Position numbers and translations under genes: made by a program. 64,000 nt of DNA from Cytauxzoon felis (taxonomy: Eukaryota; Apicomplexa; Aconoidasida; Piroplasmida; Theileriidae): positions 1-64,000 of the forward strand of contig JAIQCW010000121.1 in assembly GCA_020283715.1 (NCBI GenBank), read 5' to 3'. Under the pieces are notes generated by a model. That model saw only the letters and a program-made list of their open reading frames with translations, was not told where the DNA came from and made no database searches. Every line of letters begins with the position of its first letter. Position 1 is the stretch's first letter. Of this stretch, positions 34,358-47,200 are shown in pieces.

Positions 34358-35698
34358 TCAATTATGACTGTGTAAATTTTCTATCTCTTCAATTATCAAT
34401 TTCGTACATGGTTGGAATTTTGATAAATGGGGTAAAATTTTCTTTAATTTCATTAAAATGACATTCCAATTATAATTTTCATCATTGTTTGTATTAAAAT
34501 TGTATATACATTCATCCGTACCGAATATTGATAGTGCTAATTCTTTTATCAATTCTAAATCTGTATAAATAAACCCTATATTACCCGATAAATTAATTTT
34601 CTCATCGCCCGATATTATTTCACTTTCCCCCACACTAATATTATTCATTTTATATTTATTCAATTGAAATTCAATATTGAGTATGATCATCATGAGTATT
34701 GATGAAAATGAACGTGGTGGATTGAATGTGGATGATGACACATAATTAAAGAGTACATCAAGTAATTGTGTACAATCTAGAAATTTTAACGTGAGTATTT
34801 TGCGATTATAATTTAATTTTATGAATTCATCCAACTGATTCAACAAATATTTAACCTCTTCACATGTATTAATGGGGACACAACTAATGTAGAATAAGAA
34901 ATTAATCAAATCTCTAATATGGTGATAATTAACCCGACATTTGAATTTATTAATTAATAAAATTAGAGGTTTTCTTAATAATAATTGATTATAGTTAATT
35001 TTATATAGCCAGTAGATGATATATGATAGACGTATATAATCCTTTATCATATTACAGCTATTAATAAGTTGAATGAATAAATTATCATCTTCTTCAATAT
35101 TATTAAAAGCACCATAATTACCCCACCGTTCTAAATCATTATATATTAATTTCCATTTATTTACATTAAAATCACTAGAATTTATTTGGGATGTTATATC
35201 ATTCAACATCAATTCATTACAACTTAACACAAACTTCATAAATTCATCCATAGTTGTATAAAGTTCATTATTGTCTTTGAACGATCTCAAAGAAGCCAAT
35301 ACCTCAACCGCATTCAACTCCTCCACAGACGTTCTGAGTGCCTTTAGTGTCTTTATAATTGATACCAACAGTACAATTTTATCCTTGATGTGAATGTATT
35401 TCCAATTATATAAAATAATCAATACTAACCCATTATATGCCCATTTTGATGTATTGACGTTATCCCGTAGTATCAATTGACAATGCTTATCCAAATGCTG
35501 TATAATCCTACCGCAGAAACGGGTGTAGTAATCAACAACATGTTTCTCGTTGGACCTAAAGTATGAATATGGACAAAAAATCTATCCTTACACTTGTAAA
35601 TACTTGTTATTCCTAACGTATTCTTCATGTAAACATGATATATACTCGTAATGTCTCCATTTATTCCCAGAGGATCTGACGATCTTAGACGATAACAT
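34358..35698 (-). CDS. Helical protein of unknown function, possibly organellar
   Basis: About 435 residues in two exons joined by an intron at 35556-35591 (36 nt). The start at 35698 gives MLSSKIVRSSGNKWRHYEYI, basic with no early acids, compatible with mitochondrial import. The remainder is all-alpha, rich in Leu, Ile and Asn, with irregular 35-40 residue spacing of helices (LVLIILYNWKYIHIKDKIVL; YIIYWLYKINYNQLLLRKPL; LTLKFLDCTQLLDVLFNYVS). That is the look of OPR/RAP-type or HEAT-like organellar proteins, but no RAP domain or other motif is present. I infer possible RNA-binding in an organelle with low certainty. It is transcribed away from the secreted-protein gene at 35982, sharing a 280-base upstream region. 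Confidence 0.5.
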
Positions 35699-35981
35699 CT
35701 ACTAGACAACGAAATACATTCTCAAGGAAGGAAGTTATTTTGTATCAATGATGAAAAAATAACTTCAGATGTCGACAATAAAATCATCAACAATCAATGG
35801 GTGGGTAACAACGCTCCTTAATATACATGGATTCTGTCTTTGTATAGTACCAACACACCTTGGGATTCCATGGTGTAGGCAAATGGATGTAATTTTATCA
35901 ACTCACTTTTAAATGTAGATTATTCACTTCATTTCGATAAAATGTAAATTTTTAAATTTACTCTTCAAAATGTAGAAGATA

Positions 35982-37241
35982 ATGTATCGCATATTTATTC
36001 AACTGCTGTCGTTGTACTTGACATTGATATCGGCAAGAATAACTGTCAATCAACGACGTGCCAATGGAGGAACTAGACTTTTTAATATAGAAAAGAGGTC
36101 ATTTATTGGTCCTAAATTGCATAGAGTTGAGATTGTACATAATTGTAATGCTATAAGTAGAACAGGTGTATGTGTACCTGAAGATATAGGACTATATGGA
36201 CGTACTATGTTTGTATATGAGTGTCTATATACTAAAGATGGTCGTACTCAGACTGGAGATGAATGGGAAGATGAGATGGTGAAGGAAGGATTGAGTAATT
36301 ATAATCAAAAGGTGAAGTTAAGAAAGATGAAGAAGATTGTAACTACAGAAGATGAACCGGATGCTGGTTTCAAACAATTAATATTCCCACCGCCATTGAA
36401 TACAACTGGGATGTTATTACGTGAGGGTGAGCCATATCTTGTAATAAGTTCATGGGTACCCGGTATATCTAAAGAAAATATAAATGTCTTGATAGATTAT
36501 ACATTCGGTCCAGTAAATAAAGAAGACTATACAGATTTCAAAAAGATGAAAGATGTCAGTAGTATAGAGAATTTGGATAAATATTATAGTATATTAGAAT
36601 CTCTACCACAACCAGAACAGCATCCAAATTCATATAACAGCACATATAATGATTTATTTAATCGTATGCATGCGAATGGATTTAATTTTTTTGAGACATA
36701 TGATAATGTTACAAGACCACCAATGATATTCTTAAGTATGCCCAAGAATACTGTTGTTAAACAATGGGAGAGAGCAACATTTAGTACTAGGCGTGATCCG
36801 AAAACACGTTTGAAATACTCGAGGATACAACGTGCATATAGACCATTAGCCCATATAGATTTAAGATATATAACATGTATATATAAAGATGGTACATTGC
36901 AATTAAGATTAAAACTTACACATATACAACCACCACCAGATTCAAATCACATTTATAAAATCCCCATTTCATCAGGTATGTAATTTTCTTAATATTAAAT
37001 TCCAACAACATTAGAGGGTACTATAACTGAACCACGTGTTTATCCGAAACAATCCGCACATGGATGGATGTATAATTGGCACTATTTTAAAGAATATGAT
37101 TTAGATTTCGATTTATCCAAACTCAATCACACTCTAGCAGATGCCACATATATCAAACCCGTATTTGTAGATGATATGACACCAAGACAAGTTGGTAGAT
37201 TCATTCGAGAAGTAGATGAACTCGAAAAAAAAGATCAATAA
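35982..37241 (+). CDS. Secreted or apicoplast-targeted protein, family unknown
   Basis: Two exons with an intron at 36976-37014 (39 nt). About 405 residues. The start at 35982 opens a clear signal peptide (IFIQLLSLYLTLISA) followed by a basic segment (VNQRRANGGTRLFN), a layout typical of apicoplast leaders but also of secreted proteins. The body is hydrophilic: EIVHNCNAISRTGVCVPED, MLLREGEPYLVISSWVPG, and after the splice YPKQSAHGWMYNWHYFKEYD, ending VGRFIREVDELEKKDQ. No transmembrane anchor appears after the leader and no enzyme motif is recognised. Four Cys in the first third could form disulphides, slightly favouring secretion. Function unknown. Confidence 0.65.
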
Positions 37242-37251
37242 TACAATCTAT

Positions 37252-37750
37252 CGTCATCTTCCACTCGAGGTCATGTACTCTACACCTAGTTTTACGACCT
37301 ATCGTTGCCACTCGCCGTGGTGGCCTTCCTTATTTACTTCCCCCTCCGCTTCCCTGAGATCAGCTACGGGTATTCCACTTGAGGTAATATCACTATCATC
37401 ACTTTTACCTCTGAAATTTGAAGGAAATCATCAATTTCTGGGGAAACTAATGACGATATCTCAATGAATATTGGATGAAATTCAAATGTCAATGCCTCAT
37501 TGAAGAGGAATTTGATGATTGTATTGAGTTTCCTGAATTCCATTAGATTCTCAGTTATATTCATTGAGATTCATCCATTTATATGAATTCCGTCACTTAA
37601 GACGTATCTCGTCGAGATTAGGTTTATAACCTCAAGTGGAACCTGGAAGCGATCTACGGGAGCTGGAAGGGGAAGTAAATAGAGGAGCTGTCTGCAAGAC
37701 GACTTCAGGTGGAGAGCTCCATGCAATGGAAAAGATGGACCTCAGTTGGA
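37252..37750. repeat. Compound element, copy 7: inverted arms around a second repeat core
   Basis: Left half (37252-37397) reads ...CTTCCCTGAGATCAGCTACG..., right half (37636-37750) reads the other way with GGAAGCGATCTACGGGAGCT and GAGCTGTCTGCAAGACG. Between them is the R2 core (37398-37635). Lies 11 bases past the secreted-protein stop and ends 56 bases before the ArgRS stop. Confidence 0.8.
37398..37635 (-). repeat. R2 core, copy A
   Basis: About 235 nt shared with 49560-49800 and 58862-59110 (this copy inverted relative to them). Common blocks include TCTCAATGAATAT, AATACAATCATCAAA and TCGTCGAGAT. It still holds a short open frame on the minus strand (LNTIIKFLFNEALTFEFHPI) that is broken in the other copies. 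Confidence 0.75.
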
Positions 37751-37805
37751 TCAGAATGAAAGAGTTGGTGATAATCTTCGATTGATAATTCACTTGGTTC
37801 TCACT

Positions 37806-40733
37806 TTATAAATTCTCTACTGTTCGGATATTTAATATCGATAAGACTAGATGTATGACATTTGCTGTCAGTAATGTTAAGTTGAAAGAGGTAGAGTTGA
37901 TTCTATTCTTTTCTTCATCAATAACTCTTGTATTTTTATAGAAATTACTGAATTCTTTGGATAGAATGAATAGATATTTACATAATCTATGTGGTGCTCT
38001 TAATTTCATTGATGAATATATTACATTTTCTAATGATAATAATCTTAAACCTAATCTCCTTTCATATTTATTACGGAAACCTATGAAATAATATGGTGTT
38101 TTTACCCCATATTTTTACCTTTATGTTGATCGTGTTGTATTGAGGATTTGGTAGCGTTGCGTATGATTGATCTGGCACGTACATACGAGTATAGTATCGA
38201 TATTAGATTATTACCGCCTTGATTTAATAATCTATCAATGGAGAATATATAACTATGATGATGTTTTGCGGATAATTCCGAATACATCATCGACCCGGTA
38301 CCTATAAAGTATGGTTGAAGAGGTAATGATTTGAACGATGATTGCTATAGGTTTATGGGGAATAATGGTTAATGATTAATGGTATTGAATAAATGACAAT
38401 TATGGGGGAAACATCAACATACCCAATATATTTGAAATAATATCGGATGTTTGCGATAGATAATCACCACGTTTAACTAAATCCATGGCAATTTTTTTAT
38501 TGACGTTTTTTAATATATCTACTAATTTGTATTGTTCACCAGTTCTAGATCTCATTTTTTTACCATCTTCTAATGATACAGGTCCATAACCAATGAACTC
38601 TATAGATGTATCATTTAATAAATTAGCCTTTTTACATATTCTCTCAAGCTATAAAAAATATATTATTGGGTTATGGGGGAAAATTACCCTATTAAAATGA
38701 AATTGTTGGGTATTATCAGATATATAAATAATACGATTAGGATTGTGAGTTTTTATACGATGTTTAATAGCAGCTATATCAGTAGCCATATAAGTTAAAG
38801 CACCCTCCCTTGTACGTAATACACATTTATTCACATCAGCTGTTCCATCTGAGGTTACATTCCCGACGTTCCACCATTCCTTCGTCCTGCCGTCAGCTCC
38901 TTTAATTACTTCCCCTTCCAGCTCCCGTAGATCGCTTCCAGGTTCTACATGAGGTATTCCACTTGAGGTCCAATCACTTCCACTTCTGCCACGATCTCCG
39001 GGAGTGGCATTACCGTTTACGGGGAGATAATTGGAAGAGCTGACGGCAGGATGGACCTCGAGTGGTATTATAATGGATGTATCATTGGCTTCGTATGCGA
39101 TGTTATCATTTTTCAATTGGTTAATGATATCGATTGTTAATTGTTTATAGTAGCTTTCTGGTATATCTTTAAGATTTTTTATACCAAAACTTTTTAAAAT
39201 ATCATTAAAATGTGATTTATATACATTTCTTATATTATTCCATTGTTTTTGTACAAAACTATTACCATTCTGTAATAATACTGTCTCTCTTCTACAACGT
39301 TTTGCAAATTCTTTATCCTTATTATACAATTCATACCCCATTTTATAATATTTATCAATTACGCCCAATATTATAATACCCACATAATCTGGGGTAGGTT
39401 TACTTAATCTAGTTTGTGTTAATTGTATTTCTTTATTTTTAGTTATACTAAAACCTTCAATTGTTCTTACATTTTCCATTAATCTTTCATGATCACATAA
39501 TGATTCATCTAAATAATCTACTAATGTGGGGTCATATTCTATTAAATATTTCATTAATATACCACCATTTGATCCAAAATCACCAATATGATTACGTCTA
39601 TAAATAATATCACCACAAAATTCTAATAAATTAGATATACTTTGTCCAATAGATAATGATCTTAAATGACCAATATGTAAATCTTTACCAACATTAGGTC
39701 CAAAATAATCTATAACTATAGATTCATTAGACATAAATGGTATATTCAATCTATCCCCACCACCCAACATCATATCTAAACCAGATAATATAAAATCATC
39801 ATTTAATAAAATATTTATATAACCATTTGATGATACAATACAATCATTAACATGTGATATCTCTTTTTTAATCTCCATAGCTAACCTGATATAATAATAA
39901 TAATATATATACAACATAATAATATCAAACCAACTTAGCAGATATATTATCCAAGTTCTCATTCAATCCAGAAGATAATACATGAGATACCTTTGTATGT
40001 AAATCATAACCACCATTAGTATCATCAACTCTAACCTATAAAATGATATATAAACAAACAATAAAGAAGAAAGTGATCTGCATATGGTTTCTAGAGAAGT
40101 AGATAAGAAAGTAGATTTAGGCCAGGATGTATATCCTCTTCTGTTAGACATGTAGTCTAATCCAACTCTCTTGGTCTTGCAGACAGCTTCTCCACCTGAG
40201 GTCTTTCCACTAGGCGTGGTGCCTTCTCTATTTACTTCCCCCTTCGCTTCCCTGAGATCAGCTACGGGTTCCACTTGAGGTTACATCACTACTTCCACTT
40301 TTGCCACGATCTCTGGGAGTGGCTCTACTCTTTAGAGATATGTAATTAGAAGAGCTGACGGCAGGAGAACGAGAGAATGTAACCTCAGGTGAATCTGCTC
40401 CATGCCGAGTGGGAACAGAGGATGTAATATCAGGTGGAGTATATTGAACTTCGATTCGAAGAAGGGATGTATTTGATTGGAAATAAGTTGTAAGTGAACT
40501 TATGAGATTCAACGAACCAGAGGTCGTTTACATTGAGTTAATATATTATTGGATTCTTCATCACATAAACGTTCGATACCACGTTTAATCTGTAGGATGA
40601 AATGTGTATGGTAATGTAGACATACAATGTGTTCAAAATTTGTGTATCCTAATTTCGGATCATTATTAAATCTGAATCCCAGACATTTATTAAAATTTAA
40701 ATATACAATAAATATATAAATTACATTTAGCAT
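37806..40733 (-). CDS. Arginyl-tRNA synthetase with signal-like leader, split and interrupted by modular repeats
   Basis: Class I tRNA synthetase. Motifs: HIGH as KDLHIGHLRS, the KMSKS equivalent region GKKMRSRTGEQYKLVDIL, the catalytic stretch REGALTYMATDIAAIKHR, and the C-terminal DALR anticodon domain (APHRLCKYLFILSKEFSNFY; ILNIRTVENL). Several short introns plus one of about 475 nt (40041 to about 40516), which joins TQCKRPL to VRVDDTNGGYDL and holds a repeat. A second repeat (38843-39062) is in frame within the catalytic core, between SIIIPLE and NKCVLRTREG, adding about 75 residues (ATPGDRG, HVEPGSDLRELEG). The start at 40733 begins MLNVIYIFIVYLNF, signal-peptide-like, suggesting organellar (apicoplast) targeting; a downstream start would give a cytosolic form. 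Confidence 0.85.
38843..39062 (-). repeat. Modular palindromic element, copy 8 (in frame in ArgRS catalytic core)
   Basis: Arms GTCCTGCCGTCAGCTCC and AGCTGACGGCAGGATGGACC; inner left module of the CAGCTCCCGTAGATCGCTTC type; right module CACGATCTCCGGGAGTGGC. Open on the minus strand through its full length in the ArgRS frame. Confidence 0.88.
40168..40440 (-). repeat. Modular palindromic element, copy 9 (intron of ArgRS)
   Basis: Stacked left arms GTCTTGCAGACAGC and CCACTAGGCGTGGTGCC, right arm GAGCTGACGGCAGGAG, then CCATGCCGAGTGGGA. Inner modules intact. Within the intron joining TQCKRPL to VRVDD. Confidence 0.85.
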
Positions 40734-40914
40734 CTGATGCAGTTACATTTTATATTTATACTAATGTGTATTTCATTACCATCTCCATCCTAACCTTCCA
40801 TTGTAAACTCAATCCTCCTACTCCCAAATTTCATTTCATATGACTCTATGGATTAAATAAATTAAATTTAATTATGTGATTGTTAAATTAATAATTAATT
40901 GTGCGATTATTTGT

Positions 40915-42099
40915 TTAGAAAGTTTCAGTAAGATTTTTATACTTGCCATCAGACCAATAACAACAGACTTGAGCACTAAAAAGTGCCATACGTATACCCA
41001 ACAATTTCTAGTAGATTTTATAATGTCAAAATATATTAAATACAACGTACCAATACATGAGCCTGATTAGGTGTCAATGGTTTGTTCTCCTCACATAGTG
41101 TATAATCACCCATTAGTACAATCTTCCCAACTTTTAATGATGTCGGTAAGCCCAAACTCCTAAATTGAGGCTCCATGCTGCCAGGTATATCTACAAACGC
41201 ATCACCTCCCTCCTAAGAAATGAAATAAGTGAACGTTCGTATAACAAAAATGAATATAGTAGATGGCGTATAGGTCCAATCACTACTTCCAACTTTCGTC
41301 GTCTTGCAGACAGCTCTTCTATTTACTTCCCCCTTCGCTTCCCTGAGATCAGCTACGGGTTCCACTTGAGGTCCAATCGCTACCTTCGCCACAATCTCTG
41401 GGAGTGGCTCTACTCTTTAGAGATAGGTAATTGGAAGAGCTCTCTGCAGGAAAACGCGAGGATGTAACCTCAGGTGGAATGTTGGATTGGACCTCGGATG
41501 GAGAAGTGTTAACATCAAGACTAAGAATGGTCGATCGACATCAGGTAAAATATAGGACCTGGAATGGTAATCTATGCATACCTTCAGTACTATAGTATCG
41601 GTGGCGATATTACCGGATTTGGCGAAGTCTCGTACTTTAAATCCTTCGATCTTATTCAATACGACCTCAGGAGGTTCAGTGGTAATGAGGAGTGCTACTT
41701 CACCGACGATGTTCTGAGATTTGCAATGAATGAAATGAGATCTTTTAACATACATTTGCGATCATATGGATATTATCGTACAGTTCATCCTCTGGTTTAG
41801 TGCCAAGGGCCATCTGCATGACCTTGTTCTTCCCATAAAATACCCTAACGCATGATTAAAATTGATCATCAAATTTAAACCAACCTTCCAGGTAATAAAT
41901 TATTCCTAAGAGTTTTTAGTGGTGAATTACGCTGATTATTCAGTGATAATAGGTATATGTACGCAGGTGATGAGTCTATACATTTCGTGAATTCCTCTAT
42001 AGTATTTCTTATAGATTCCAATAAATTATGCTTTTTTTCCTTGGAATTCTTCTTAACCTTTGTTAATTTTATAACTTTTTTACGTTTAGAAATCGGCAT
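40915..42099 (-). CDS. MRT4: MRT4 homologue, ribosome assembly factor
   Basis: Ribosomal-P0-like protein that holds the P-stalk site during 60S assembly. The start at 42099 reads MPISKRKKVIKLTKVKKNSK, as in MRT4 family members (MPKSKRxKxVxLTK). Splicing gives LRNNLLPG, then FYGKNKVMQMALGTKPEDEL, NIVGEVALLITTEPPEVVLN, KVRDFAKSGNIATDTIVLK, then after a 369-nt intron (41213-41581) GDAFVDIPGSMEPQFRSLGL, PTSLKVGKIVLMGDYTLCEE, LTPNQAHVL, and a last exon KLLGIRMALFSAQVC ending at 40915. Every MRT4 block is present in order. The long intron is the one that holds a modular repeat (41298-41500). Call is secure; exact acceptor choices in the short introns are inferred. Confidence 0.88.
41298..41500 (-). 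repeat. Modular palindromic element, copy 10 (intron of MRT4)
   Basis: Left arm GTCTTGCAGACAGCTCTTC, right arm GAAGAGCTCTCTGCAGGA (a hybrid of two arm types), then ACCTCAGGTGGA. Inner modules intact with CACAATCTCTGGGAGTGGC. Within intron 41213-41581. Confidence 0.85.
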
Positions 42100-42376
42100 T
42101 GTGATTTATATACAGCGAAATTTTTTACTATGGACGCTCTACTCCGACACATTTGCCCTACAGTTAATATTTAGGCCGGTGATGCAAACATATATATATT
42201 ATTCATCATATATTCAAGATGATTTTAATAAATTATAATTTATTTTTAATTATTTAATTAAAAAGTTTTAAATGAATATATAATTTACATGATTTTTTAA
42301 ATTTTATCGCAATTGGTTATATCATTTCTTAAATTGGATTTATGAGTATTTAAAGGTATATATATATTAATTGAAA

Positions 42377-44070
42377 ATGACCAATATACTTAAAGAATTT
42401 GACTGGTCCTGTTATAAAGGTGTGGCGGACTTGCGCTTTATTTCAGGTATGACCGGCGCTTTAAAGAGCTATGGTGGTATAAATTTGGTGGTATTATCTG
42501 TATGTCTATTGATAATATTGAGATTAGCTAAATTGATGATGGAATATTATTCTATATGGCATATAGCTAATCAATTACAAATGAACCCTCGATCAATACA
42601 TTTGAATGGTATGGCGGAGTATACAAGTGAGATTTTAAGCTTATATTATGTACATTTTAACCAGATTTTACGTGTTAAAAGGCGTGTTAAACCTATATCT
42701 ATGCCTAGGATACGTATGCCATTATCATTAGATGGGAATAGTGTTAAGATGGTATTGAATGAGGATGATGGTAGATTAGGTGTTAAATTTAATTTTGATT
42801 GTACAAACACTACATTTATAAGCGCTCATTGGGGTGTACCACTGAGTATAGTCGAATCAGTATTAGTATCATCTGATATTGTAAAATGTACAAACTGTGA
42901 GGATAAAAAAGATGATAATTCTATATTTAAATATATTAAACGTTTATTGATACCATTAAATGGGGTATCGGGTTTATCATTATTGGATCTAAATCGCACT
43001 ACAAATACACTTAAAAATAATTGCGGTAATATCTCCCTACTTTGTAATAAACAAAATTATTGTTCATCTGAACCGATATGTTTCAGTTCATGTAATGATC
43101 AAACATGTAGTATATACCCCACTAAAGATGTAAGTTGATGTATTTTTTAAAAAAAATATATAATAACTTTTAGATGGTTGAATTAAATGGGGTTAATATG
43201 AGTATATGGAATGCATTGACTATAACACAAGATTCACTCTCAAATAAAAGAGTACCATTAGTCATTGTCCTATATACACCAAGAGTATGTTTAACACTAT
43301 AATTATCTCATTCCTAGACTCAGGAATCCAGAATATTCAGCGAAGGTAATATCGAAACGCATCAGGTTTGTTTCAAACAACCTTGTCTTCCACTAGCCGT
43401 CCACCTGAGGTTACAACCACTGTTCCACTCGCCGTGGAGGCCTCCTCCAATTATCTATCCCAAATGGGTAGAGCCACTCCCGGAGATCGTGGCGATGTTG
43501 AAGGTAGCGATGGAGGTAGAGTTAGTACTGGACCTCATGTAGAACCTGGAAGCGATCTACGGGAGCTGGAAGGGGATGTAAATAGAAGAGGCGCCACGCC
43601 TAGTGGAAGAGCCGTCTGCAAGACGAAGATAAGGTGGATGATAAGGCTGTAACTTCAGGTGGAAAGGAAGGACTTAGTGCTCGTAGTAATATGTTTTATA
43701 TATTGAATCTTCATTTCTCCTTCAGGGTCATGCGGAGGTGGTGTTGATACGTTTCAAGGTATCGAATGATGTATTATTGCATGGTCCATTTACGAGTATA
43801 CCTAGAATTTCAGTTTATGTATTGAAGCAGGTCATGTTTTCATCTAGTGGTTTAAAACCACAAGAACCAAAGGATATGTTTGGTATGGGTGATCCTAGAG
43901 ATACTGAATGTCTAATTTGTATCGCTAATAAAATGGATACTGTTTTATTAAATTGTGGTCATGCATCATTCTGTTCTAAATGTCTATATGGATTAAGAAA
44001 TGAAAAATGCCCTGTTTGTCGAAGAAATTTCAACTCTTATGTTAAGTTCCCATTGAAAAGTGGAAAATAA
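42377..44070 (+). CDS. Membrane-anchored RING E3 ligase of MGRN1/LUL type
   Basis: Four exons with introns at 43130-43173, 43285-43317 and 43366-43725. About 410 residues. The start ATG at 42377 is followed by one hydrophobic segment (INLVVLSVCLLIILRLA, residues about 33-49), so a single-pass anchor. The middle has FNFDCTNTTFISAHWGVPLS and VPLVIVLYTPR, which recall the MGRN1/LOG2 beta domain. The C-terminus is a C3HC4 RING: CLICIANKMDTVLLNCGHAS then FCSKCLYGL and CPVCRRNF. Such ligases ubiquitinate membrane-associated substrates. The third intron (360 nt) contains a modular repeat while the other two are 33 and 44 nt. Start at 42377 rather than an earlier TTG. Confidence 0.75.
43388..43660 (+). 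repeat. Modular palindromic element, copy 11 (intron of RING gene)
   Basis: CCACTCGCCGTGGAGGCC on the left; on the right GGCGCCACGCCTAGTGGAAG followed by GCCGTCTGCAAGACG, so the two ends carry different arm types. Inner modules GCCACTCCCGGAGATCGTGG and GGAAGCGATCTACGGGAGCT. Within intron 43366-43725. Confidence 0.85.
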
Positions 44071-44249
44071 TTTTATGGGGGAAAATAATGAAATTTTAAA
44101 AATTCTAGCCACATAAATAATTTAATATTCTTAAAATTTATTTATATATAGTGGGGTATAGTGTATTATATTAATGTTAAATAATTATTTATAATATATA
44201 TGATTTAATTAAACACTTCCATTCATTACGTAATTGTATCGTCTTCAAT

Positions 44250-47200
44250 CTAGTCCTTGTAGTAATATTCTATAAAAAATAAATGGTGATAATTAACCCC
44301 ATATATACTTGCCTTTGATTTGATATTGTTGTATGTGACCATGGCGAGATGATTATCGGTTTCAAAATCTATAAAATCATCAAGTATATCATTATTTGAT
44401 ATTTTAAAATCTTTTGGGCGTTTAATATTTGATAGTAAATTATAGTGTTTATTAACATCTTCTATATTAAAATTAATTTCATCGATTAAATTAACCCCAT
44501 TTATTTCAAACTTTGTATAATTGTGTGGCAACTTCAGGAGTATACAATGGATATTATTTATGGTATTATATAATAATTTAATAAATTCTATAACATTATT
44601 AAATGTACTTCTTTTTTTACCTATACATTTTATAATATATACATCTTCTTCTTTAGTTAAAAAACCCGCTATGGGGTTTAATAATACCGATGAAAATTCC
44701 ATCATCAATTTATGTAGTATATTTATATACGATGATAAAAGTATATGATTATTTATACATTTTCTATCCATCATACTTTCATTATTCAACCCCATTAAAT
44801 CTGCTTTATTGGGTTTATTATCAGAAGTATTTAAATTGTTACATATGGATACTTCATCCATTAACTGCATATTTATAAAGAGTATATTTATTGTTGATAT
44901 AATTGGTTCCAATGTTGTAAAATTATTTATATTTATAGGTTCACTAGATAATACATCTATAATCCTTGTCAATAAATTAAACAAAATCAATCTAAATATA
45001 TACATTTCATGGGGATAAAAAACACCATAAATATCATTTGGTAAATGCGATGTGAAGATGGTAATAGTGCTTGTTAATAATGACAATGATGAATAATTAA
45101 TAAATGATGATAGAAGGTATAATATAATTTTATAAAAATTAAAGTTATCAGTAGATGATGAAATAGTCTGCATAATTTCATTTTTATTCTTTACATTTCC
45201 ATAATAATTTTCTTCAGTTGTACCCGATAAATGGGGGTAAATTACCCCATTGGGGAATTCAATAAATCCATATTTAAATGTAATTACACGTACTAGTAGG
45301 TTGTATAGATGATATTCTATAAATTCACACTGATTTTCACCGTCTTCAATACAGAAGCGTAATAGATCAATGATGGCAGTGAAGGAATTTAAAAAGTAAT
45401 CGATGGGTTGAGAATTGTTGGAAAGTGTAGTCAGATTTTGTACAATCATTTGGGTAGACCCCTTGTAAGTTACCTCAAGGAGGTGAGAGAAAGATTCATC
45501 ATCCATGAGATGTTGATTAATCCTGAAATTTAATAGACGAAATAACCCCATAATGAATTCTCTAGAATATAAACCCCCATTTATATGTAAATTAATTTTA
45601 TGGTGCACATTAATAGGTAATAAAAATGCTTGTACAATGTAATGTATTAATAAACTTCTATATAATGATAAATGGGGTTTATCATGCTCTAAATATATAA
45701 TGGGGTCATTAAACATTTCAAAATATAATAATGTGATTAATAATTTCCATAAATTAAAGTTGGATGAGGATAATATAGAATTGAATATTATTATTACATT
45801 AACAATTAAATTTTCAGATTTAATATATATATAATCACCCATTAATGTAGATATACATATCAATGTCATCACAATAATATCATTATACCCCATAATACCC
45901 GATAATATGGTGCTATTGCATATAGATTGATTTTCTTTTTTCATGTTAATAATCAGAGTCTTCAATAAATGTAGTGCTATATCATTCGATATTTTTATCC
46001 CCATAAATGAATCATTAATTGTGGTGTTTTTAACACCACATAACTTTATATGAATTTCATTGTAATTGAAATTAAACATACTTTTATAAATACTATCATA
46101 AGAATTATATATATTAATATCATTGAATTCATAATACTCCAAATTGTTAGAAATCTTAGACAAAATATTTCTACCATGATCATAAAAAAACAACACTTGT
46201 GATAATAGCACCACATTTTTAAAACCATCGCCCAATAATTTTAAATCATTATTTATTTTCTTACAATTAATTAATTTACATTCTAATTTCAATAAAGCCA
46301 AACATAATAATTTCAATTCATCATTGAGTAACAACCCTACATTTGCAACATATTTATATAGAATACCAAATGAAGAAATAATTCTCAGATTATAAAAGTC
46401 ATCATCATCCAATGGATCAACACTACTGAGGCATTTCATGCAAGTGAGTTTTATACATCCACTATGTTGCGTTCTATTCGAAGTCATTTCTTTGTCTTGC
46501 AGAAAGACATCCATACCTGAGGTCGTCCTGCCGTCAGCCTCTCTATTTATCTCCCCCTCCGCTTCCCTGAGATCAGCTCCGGGTAATCCACTTGAGGTCA
46601 CATCCTCACCACTTCCATCTTCGCCACGATCTCTGGGAGTGGCTATACCGTTTAGGGGGAGGTAATTGGGAGAGCCCTCTGCAAGAGAACGCGAGGTGGA
46701 TTGGACCTTAGGTGGAGAAGAACTGGCGGGGTGTGGAACAGTGGTTGTAGCCTCAGGATATATGTCCTCTCTACGATGAGTAATGTTACTGTTATTCACT
46801 TCATCTTCCTCCTCTCTGAGATCAGCTACTTGTATGAAAGTGTTGTAGAATGAGATTAGTCTCTTCCACCCATCAAAATTAAAGTCACTCACATCAATTA
46901 GGCACATAAAATATGATTCTAAAATTAAAATCATTAAATTTAACTGACAATTACAGGTACTAGAATCACGGCACTTCAATATTCCCTCCCAGAGTAAATC
47001 TAATACCAGATCGTCATGAGCTTTTGAAATCGATACATCACTGGATATAAACTCTAACATAAACACCATATAATCATTACATGGATGGAAATCATCCAAC
47101 ATCGATACATTCCTAAGTAATTTCCTATTTATTAAATCCACAGCACCAGAGTTATTATAAACAAACATAGGCTCTATTATAGTCATAACCTCCTCATGTA

